NCBI GenBank assembly: GCA_933207985.1
Contig: OW240920.1
Span: forward strand, 147,768,264-147,832,263
Length of the DNA: 64,000 nt
Source of the DNA: Pelobates cultripes
Lineage: Eukaryota > Chordata > Amphibia > Anura > Pelobatidae
Direction of reading: 5' to 3'
Both the position numbers and the translations under genes were made by a program. The notes under the pieces were generated by a model. It made no database searches, was not told where the DNA came from, and worked only from the letters and a program-made list of their open reading frames with translations. Shown in pieces: positions 23,607-64,000 of the stretch (its first letter is position 1; every line of letters starts with the position of its first letter).

Positions 23607-24756
23607 TGTGGCGAAACCAACCTCGCCACTATGTTCTGGAGAAACCTGGTTGCCCGCCTGCTGCCTTTGGATTATGGCCCCCATGTAAAAACCTTTATTT
23701 CGCCATGCAGAAAGGCTTATTCGTGCCTTTCTGCCAGGGCGTTCGGTAAATTTAATCCACCAAACCAACAGACGAATGACCGGACCACCTAGGTAAGGAG
23801 TGTGCCAGCAATTGACCTCCCTGAAGCTGTGGTTAACCACAGCTTAATTGACGAACGCTCAGTGGCCGTTGTTCGTATAGCCGAACACGTGGCAGCGGCC
23901 ATTTTAAACTGCCGAACGGCCAGCGGCGTTCAGCTACAAAACTCTGGAACTAAAAACTGACACTTTTCTTCACGAACACCGCTGAAGCCGCCGACCTCCC
24001 TTCTCAGATCTCATTCGTTCATACGAACACCGGACCATTTGGGACATTAAACAGACGAACAGAGCTACCCCAGATAGCTATTCCATGGAGCCCATTCGTA
24101 TAACGAAAGACTATGTGAAAGTCTTTGGCTCCATGGCGATTGAACTGTATGTATGTGATCTGAGCGCCATTCGGTAATAATGTGCGCTCAGATCTAAGCT
24201 ATCTGGGGATATGTTGAATGTATATGTTTTATGCAGTAGTTGTAACGTTGTATATTTTTATGTCTTTTTATTGCCATGTGTAAAATTGAGTTTTTATCTC
24301 TATCCTACGAGATAATTGAATTACTTCTCAATTATCTCCAGGATAGAGAGGAGGGATTACAATGTGTATGTGTTTACTGCTAAACTGTCTTGATTGGTTA
24401 ATGTCCAATATGTGTCCCAGCTTTCCATCAGGTCCCCTACGGGAGTGTCCACCTGGTGGAAGACCTGCATAAATACCGTAGCCCAGATTAAACAGATCAC
24501 CTGCTGACCCTCAATACGGAGCCTTGTCTCATACTTGGGGGGGATTATTCGTATGGTTTTACTATTGCCTGTTCGGGAGTGTAAACCTTTCGTATAGTTT
24601 TTCCTGTTCGACTGTTTGGAACGTTCGTATGGTTTGGAGCATTCGTATGGTTTCTCCTGTTTGGCGGATTGGTGTATTTAGTAGCTGCCTTTGCATCTGG
24701 AAAGGGAATATCGCCTAAATGGTTTTAACCCCTTTTATGCCCGGGGTGTTGTTACA
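23607..24756 (+). mobile_element. Complete solo LTR, 1150 bp, 5-bp target duplication
   Basis: Begins TGTGGCGAAACC and ends GTTGTTACA, with the direct repeat GTACC on both sides (23602-23606 and 24757-24761). No internal retroelement sequence, so this is a solo LTR from recombination between two LTRs. It includes a hairpin-forming TTCGTATAACGAAAGAC block (about 24092), the TTGATTGG block (about 24392), a CATAAATACC TATA-like site (about 24468), an ATTAAA signal (about 24488) and the R block CTCAATACGGAGCCTTGTCT (24511-24530). Sense orientation relative to CDK16, ending 66 bp before its first coding exon. Confidence 0.85.
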
Positions 24757-24831
24757 GTACCCAAGTACTTTCTTGTGTTTTGTTACTTTTCCCCAAATCG
24801 TTATGATTCTATTTCCTTTCAGCTGGAAACC

Positions 24832-47884
<23,053 letters not shown>

Positions 47885-48648
47885 TGCTGTGCTCTTGCTG
47901 CCCCTCCTTCCTATGTTACTTCGTGTGTGCTTATTCTCTCCTTTACGCTCGGGCGCTGCTGAGCTCCACTATATAAAGGACTTGTGTGTTGCCTAAGATG
48001 TTAACTCCCACAACCCTGGACATTCTCCATGACATTTATACCTTTGTCCAGCAAGTGGCCTGGACCTGTTGCAACAGAAGTGATGGAGACGTTTAGATGA
48101 AGGAACAGTTTTGTATAATGTGTAATTGCCAGAAGGGGTGGATAAAGGCCGTGCGGTATCGTGGTAGAGAAGGAATGAAGCCTGGAAGGGAGAGGAGGGG
48201 TTTATGTGATGTCTTGCACAGGATGAATTCCTGTAGGGGGTGTTAAATCACAAGAGTTCTCTCTGCAATTCAGCAGAGGCCCAGGTCACCCTTGGTCCTG
48301 CTCTGTTTTAGGCTCTTGTCAAACTTCACTCTGGGGGCCCAAGTCTGGCAGATGTGGGTTCTCTAAAGGAACATTAACTGTATTTTCTCAGGAATTAAGA
48401 AGCAGCGCTCTGAGTGAGGCAGTCAATGTTAGAAGGGGGTCATTAGACCAGATAAAGAGATGGTGTAGGCAGGGACAGGTGCAGGACTTTCCAAATCCTG
48501 CTTGCTTACAGGCCCCAAGTTTAATGCTATGGAGGCTGTACTCCCTACCCTGTAATGAAGGTATTAAATTATTTGTTTGCTAGTCAGGGAAGAGTAAGGC
48601 AGGACTGAATCCCTCTCCCTGCTACATATCAACTGTATGAACTATTAC

Positions 48649-48654
48649 AATAAA
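48649..48654 (+). terminator. Polyadenylation signal, probable CDK16 3' end
   Basis: AATAAA about 765 bp downstream of the proposed CDK16 stop and 170 bp from the convergent signal of the EMC3-like gene. 47885-48648 would be the 3' UTR; it contains no other gene that I can see. Confidence 0.55.
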
Positions 48655-48821
48655 AACACGAAAGCTGTACTCTGTATTCTAGTCTTTGAGAACCAGAAGC
48701 TGTACTGTGTGTGTACTCAAAGAAGTGTCAATCATGGCATAAAATATAACGTGTGTAAATGTATAAAAGGTACGCAAACACCACTTTAAAGAATGCAATC
48801 ATCTCCAAAAAAAAAATCCAC

Positions 48822-48827
48822 TTTATT
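48822..48827 (-). terminator. Polyadenylation signal of the EMC3-like gene
   Basis: Minus-strand AATAAA 55 bp beyond the TGA at 48883, giving a very short 3' UTR. Confidence 0.65.
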
Positions 48828-48882
48828 GTGTCGCTCCGCAGGAAAAGCATAATGCAGACGTCCAGCTAAGAAAATGATGCTT

Positions 48883-51800
48883 TCAGTGAGAACTGTCAAG
48901 GTTTAGGTCATGCGATGTCAGATCCTCTTCTACGTTTTCCAAGGCCCAGTGATGCTCTGTGATTTCCATGGCTTCCCACTCGGCCTGAGTATAGGAGATA
49001 AAGTAAATAGGATTTGTCTCTACCTCCATAATAGTACATTCCAGTAGTGAACTAAATGTCAGCTGTCCGTTGTTTAATCAAATTAAAGGGATCCCATAGT
49101 GCCAGGAAAACAGCCTGAGGTCGATTAAAAGTGGAGCTTCGCTGTCAACTATTGTCCAATCCCAATAGCCATTACAAATGACAGTTGTGGGATTCAGGCT
49201 TTGTCTATGAGGATCTTGCGGGATCTCGTGCATATGCAAGAGTACGGCACTAACGTGGCTACAGACAACTGAAGCACCAGGAGCCGAAAAAGACCTGCGG
49301 CATGAAGATGGCAGCGGCCGTGAGGGACTGCAGAAGGTAAGTAAAACTCACCACCTCATTATTCCACTGTCACGGGACCCACACTAGATCTGTCAGTTTC
49401 AGGGGTCTTTGCAAAATACACACTTTGCTTGTGTAAAAAATAAATACTGTTCAACAAACACAGCTAAACTGTTGAAAAAGCAGGGTTTAGCATAATATTA
49501 ACACAAAATAAGCTGCTTGGTAAACTCACTTTAAAAGCTTTGTTGGGGTCAGGAGGTACAGCTAACGCAGCTCCTGTCATTTGATCCTGCATTATACGAC
49601 TCTGGTCAGCAGCTGTAATAGTGAGGACGGTCATTAAATCTGCACAGATTCACCACACTAAATCGTTTGTACTCAGTAACAGGACTGGCTCATGGTATAC
49701 ATTACATCACTCCACAGAGAAACAGGACTGGCTCATGGTATACATAACATCACTCCACAGAGAGAGACAGGACTGGCTCATAGTATACATTACATAACTC
49801 CACGAGTCACTCACCATTGTCCTGTCCTAAGAGAAGCGCATACATACTGCGAAGGCCAAACACATTAAGGAAATACCAGGAGGCTGAACTCACCCTGCAA
49901 ACAAATACAGACATTAAGGAAGAGGAATGGTGGCTGGCCAAGCATCAAACAGTGTGTCAGATGTCTTACCAGGAGGCGTCTAGAGACACCAGGTCAATCC
50001 CACGCTGCAACATGGGTTTAAATCTCAGTGTTAAGGGAAATGGCACTTTAGCTAGAAAAGATGAAAGCATGGTCTTCTAATGTCTCCAAGTACTCAATAT
50101 CCATCACCTGGCATTAGCCCAACACATTACAGTATTTCTACCTACTTGTCAGAAAGCCAGAGAAGGCCCAGTTGATCCAACCTCCGATGAGAATCATAGG
50201 GAGAACATTAGTGAGATTCCCCTTCATCATCTCAGTGACCATGGTGGGGTCTATAGGCCAAAGAGTGAAATTATAACAGTTGCAATTCTTATAGAGTTGG
50301 AATGGGTCTGGGAGGAGGCTTCGCATTCTTACCTGTCATTGGATTTTTCTGGGTTACTTTTCTCTTGGTCTTCTTGAAGAATCCATTCTCTGAGTCATTG
50401 AAATAAATCTTCCTCATCAAGAAAGACTAAGGACAAGTCAGAAAATGAAGGTTATGTTTGTGTAACTTGCCATATAGTAGTCAAGGAGGTTATATGCACA
50501 CGTCATCACAAAGGGTATGTTTACAGGGCACATTCTGAGGTCACAACAAACACTGACACATTGGGGGAGATTAATCGTACTTGTCGCTGACACATTTACG
50601 TGTCCTTTTCATAGATTTTGTTGGCAGAATTTGTTAAATGTGAGACCTTTAAACCTGATGGTCTTCTAAAATTTATATTCTGAAATTGGCAAGATTTACA
50701 AAATTGTCACTTTATAGATCACTTGTCCCGTGGCACACAGTCATAGCTAACTGTTACATTGTCCCTTAGCAAACAGTCAGCTGTTAGATGCCCTGTGGCA
50801 CACAGTCATAGTCAGCTGTTACATGCGCCATGGCACACAGCCATAGTCAGCTGTTACATGCGCCATGGCACAGTCATAGCCAGCTATTACATTGTCCTGT
50901 GGCACACAGCCTGCTGTTATATTGTCCCGTGGCACACAGCCAGCTGTTACATGCGCCATGGCACAGTCATAGTCATTGTCCCATGGCACACAGCCAGATG
51001 TTAAATACTCCGTGGCACACAGTCACAGCCAGCAATTACATGCGCCGTGGCACACAGGCACAACCAGCTGTTACATGCGCTGTGGCACACAGTCCTAGTC
51101 AGCTGTTAGATGCGCAGTGGCACACAGTCCTAGTCAGCTGTTACATGCGCAGTGGCACACAGTGATGGCAAGCTGTTACATGCGCAGTGGCACACAGTCC
51201 TAGTCAGCTGTTACATGCGCAGTGGCACACAGTCCTAGTCAGCTGTTACATGCGCAGTGGCACACAGTGATGGCAAGCTGTTACATGTGCCGTGGCACAC
51301 AGTCATAGTAAGCTGTTACATGCGCCGTGGCACACAGTCATAGTAAGCTGTTACATGCGCTATTGCACACAGCCATAGTCAGCTGTTACATGTGCCATGG
51401 CACACAGCCATAGTCAGCTGTTACATGCGCCATGGCACAGTCATAGCCAGCTATTACATTGTCCTGTGGCACACAGCCTGCTGTTATATTGTCCCGTGGC
51501 ACACAGCCAGCTGTTACATGCGCCATGGCACAGTCATAGTCATTGTCCCATGGCACACAGCCAGATGTTAAATACTCCGTGGCACACAGTCACAGCCAGC
51601 AATTACATGCGCCGTGGCACACAGGCACAACCAGCTGTTACATGCGCTGTGGCACACAGTCCTAGTCAGCTGTTAGATGCGCAGTGGCACACAGTCCTAG
51701 TCAGCTGTTACATGCGCAGTGGCACACAGTGATGGCAAGCTGTTACATGCGCAGTGGCACACAGTCCTAGTCAGCTGTTACATGCGCAGTGGCACACAGT

Positions 51801-53271
51801 CCTAGTCAGCTGTTACATGCGCAGTGGCACACAGTGATGGCAAGCTGTTACATGCGCAGTGGCACACAGTCCTAGTCAGCTGTTACATGCGCAGTGGCAC
51901 ACAGTCCTAGTCAGCTGTTACATGCGCAGTGGCACACAGTCCTAGTCAGCTGTTACATGCGCAGTGGCACACAGTCCTAGTCAGCTGTTACATGCGCCGT
52001 GGCACACAGTCATAGTCAGCTGTTACATGCGCCGTGGCACACAGTCATAGGCAAGCTGTTACATGTGCGTGGCACAGTGCCGTGAAAACATTACGCTGGC
52101 GTGGCACACAGTCCTAGTCAGCTGGCTGCATGTGCGTGGCACAGTCATAATGGCTACATGTAGGTAGCTTTGTCCCTGGTCAGCTGTTGCATGCGCGGTG
52201 GCTTTGGTGGTAACTGGCTTGTTACATGTGCCGTGGCACACAGTCATAGTAAGCTGTTACATGCGCCGTGGCACACAGTCATAGTAAGCTGTTACATGCG
52301 CTATTGCACACAGCCATAGTCAGCTGTTACATGTGCCATGGCACACAGCCATAGTCAGCTGTTACATGTGCCATGGCACACAGCCATAGTCAGCTGTTAC
52401 ATGCGCCATGGCACAGTCATAGCCAGCTGTTACATGCGCAGTGGCACACAGTGATGGCAAGCTGTTACATGCGCAGTGGCACACAGTGATGGCAAGCTGT
52501 TACATGCGCAGTGGCACACAGCCATAGTCAGCTGTTACATGTGCCACGGCTTGCCTGTTACATGCCCTGTGGTACACAAGAGTAGGCTGCTGTTCAACAT
52601 CAGATAGACAATGCAGTCTCCCGTGCTCATATATACCTGACGGGGGATATACTTGCAATTCTCCCTGAGGATCCGGCTGCGAAGTAGTACCTGGCTGAGA
52701 GATGGAGGAAAATCATGTTTATTAAGTATAGTAATTACTTTGGTATAAGCGACATGTCAAGTCTCAAGTAAGGTGAGTAGCAGTAATTGTGGGGGGCCAG
52801 TGACTGGGTGCAGGGATATCTGGATATGTGAGAACTCCAGCCATATGGGGATGCTCCAGCTCAGGGTTGGAGAAAGCAGTGTAATCGGTATTAGGTAGTG
52901 CCTCTCGCGCGGTGCGTGCCGGGTATTGTTATTGGCTGGCGCGGTGCGTGCCGGGTATTGTTATTGGCTGGCGCGGTGCGTGCCGGGTATTGTTATTGGC
53001 TGGCGCGGTGCGTGCCGGGTATTGTTATTGGCTGGCGCGGTGCGTGCCGGGTATTGTTATTGGCTGGCGCGGTGCGTGCCGGGTATTGTGGTAGCGCGGT
53101 GCATGCCGGGCAGTACCTGTCGCTCAGGGCCTCCAGCTCGGTGCCCTTGTCCCCCTGGAGGAGCCGGCTGACGTGGTGCCGGAGGAGGCCGCTCAGGAAG
53201 GTGATGAAGACGATGGGCAGTACGACCCACACCCGGATACTGGAGTCCAGCAGCAGCTCGGGACTCGCCAT
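48883..53271 (-). CDS. EMC3-like ER membrane complex subunit (divergent paralogue), eight exons
   Basis: Homologue of EMC3, the Oxa1/Get1/YidC-family insertase subunit of the ER membrane protein complex. Exons, 5' to 3' on the minus strand: 53271-53117, 52694-52637, 50426-50333, 50250-50146, 50051-49970, 49894-49815, 49612-49530, 48984-48883. All GT-AG, phases fit; 252 residues (human EMC3 is 261). TM1 about 14-30 ([17 protein letters not shown]), cytosolic loop with [11 protein letters not shown]2 about 119-137 ([18 protein letters not shown]), then [18 protein letters not shown]3 about 172-190 ([17 protein letters not shown]). Arg31 and Arg180, which line the polar groove in human EMC3, are both present at the same numbers. 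True EMC3 is extremely conserved in vertebrates, whereas this protein differs at many positions ([30 protein letters not shown]) and its C-terminus ends DLNLDSSH, lacking the usual FEGMFKKELQTSIF. So a second EMC3 gene with an apparently intact insertase core, or a specialised form. Confidence 0.9.
49081..49345. mobile_element. Kolobok-like MITE fragment in EMC3-like intron 7
   Basis: AATTAAAGGGATCCCATAGT followed by GCCAGGAAAAC: the same start as the element at 7525. The other end is not clear. Confidence 0.45.
49670..49800. repeat. Three copies of a 50-55-bp unit, EMC3-like intron 6
   Basis: AACAGGACTGGCTCATGGTA followed by TACATTACATCACTCCACAG repeats three times between exons 6 and 7. 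Confidence 0.9.
50705..52580. repeat. Minisatellite, about 35-bp unit, filling EMC3-like intron 2
   Basis: About 52 copies of GTGGCACACAGTCATAGTCA + GCTGTTACATGCGCC. A higher-order block is duplicated: 50830-51165 is identical to 51397-51732 in translation of all listed positions (shift 567). The 52060-52230 stretch is abnormally corrupted compared with its surroundings. Confidence 0.95.
52905..53117. repeat. Minisatellite, 32-bp unit, abutting the EMC3-like exon 1 donor
   Basis: Six to seven copies of GCGCGGTGCGTGCCGGGTAT + TGTTATTGGCTG, CpG-rich. The last, diverged copy (GCGCGGTGCATGCCGGGCAGTACCTG) runs into the splice donor of exon 1, so the intronic side of the donor is part of the repeat. 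Confidence 0.95.
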
Positions 53272-53393
53272 CTTGCCTGCCGTGACTTCACCCGGGAGGA
53301 CTTCCGGGTCACACGACGACTTCCGCCACCCAGCCGGGTCAAGTCAGTCCCACGTGATCCCGGAAGTGGGTGGAGCCAGCCGGAGCCGCTCGG
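53272..53393. promoter_or_regulatory. Bidirectional promoter between the EMC3-like gene and UXT
   Basis: Only 122 bp separate the two start codons. CpG-rich, no TATA box. Two ETS-type sites face each other: ACTTCCGG (53300-53307) and CCGGAAGT (53360-53367). A CACGTG E-box is at 53351-53356. A further ACTTCCG lies near 53319. ETS and E-box pairs are typical of housekeeping bidirectional CpG promoters. Confidence 0.8.
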
Positions 53394-63821
<10,428 letters not shown>

Positions 63822-64000
63822 GTGAGAGAATTGGGATCGATTCGAATTGATGTTTTAGGGACTGTGAATGATAGTATACATTAAATGATTACTGGTGTAT
63901 AGGATGAGGGGCAGTTAGTGCGGTTGGGTGTAGGGGGGATTAAATGATTATTGTACAGGATGAAGAGCACTTAGTGTGGCTGGGTGTAGGGGGGGATTTA
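63822..64000. other. UXT intron 5, start
   Basis: Begins GTGAGAG after exon 5. Two copies of a GGATGAGGGGCAGTTAGTGC-type unit suggest another tandem array starting at the right edge. Confidence 0.6.

Overview
The window looks like nuclear DNA from a vertebrate, most probably a frog. The genes have vertebrate intron-exon structure with GT-AG introns, and their proteins closely resemble vertebrate families. The spaces between exons are filled with amphibian-type repeats: Kolobok/T2-like MITEs, Penelope-like elements, L2 and CR1/Rex-like LINEs, TTAA-flanked piggyBac-like elements and one abundant LTR family. Minisatellites are exceptionally dense. Species cannot be named from the sequence. Three 100-N runs (14250-14349, 44990-45089, 58091-58190) mark scaffold joins.

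Layout. 1-2560: minus-strand Ty3/Gypsy-type gag with its LTR, running off the left edge. 2560-9700: AT-rich sequence, CA/GT arrays, two adjacent MITEs and LTR fragments. 9837-10139 (-): first exon of a secreted ENDOD1-like protein, with a TATA box. 10800-13675: broken Penelope-like element with RT and GIY-YIG parts and a hammerhead-ribozyme relic in an inverted terminal segment. 13676-23400: LTR, gap, L2 LINE, then about 8 kb of minisatellites. 23607-24756: complete solo LTR with a 5-bp target duplication, ending just upstream of the first CDK16 coding exon.

24832-47884 (+): CDK16 (PCTAIRE-1 kinase), 16 coding exons that join in frame to a predicted 561 residues; the last exon is tentative. 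Most larger introns carry their own private minisatellites. Intron 2 holds a three-level nested insertion (LINE in LTR in LTR), each level with target-site duplications. Intron 8 holds a perfect 47-bp inverted repeat. Intron 10 holds a hAT-like element with an exact 8-bp duplication.

48883-53271 (-): a complete eight-exon gene for a divergent paralogue of EMC3, the insertase subunit of the ER membrane complex. Its 3' end is tail-to-tail with CDK16. Its start is head-to-head with UXT across a 122-bp bidirectional promoter. 53394 to beyond 63821 (+): UXT, a prefoldin-like protein, exons 1-5, with the last exon outside the window. A block of about 4 kb carrying UXT exons 2 and 3 is present twice around the 58091-58190 gap, most likely two haplotypes placed in tandem, although an in-frame exon duplication cannot be excluded.

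CDK16 and UXT lie in the same region of human Xp11.23, so the window preserves part of that linkage with an EMC3-like gene between them. The three genes do not form one pathway: they cover cyclin-Y-dependent signalling, membrane-protein insertion and prefoldin/R2TP-type chaperoning. Best candidates for novelty: the EMC3 paralogue, the minisatellites that copy or abut the first splice donors of both divergent genes, the nested insertions and the hammerhead relic.
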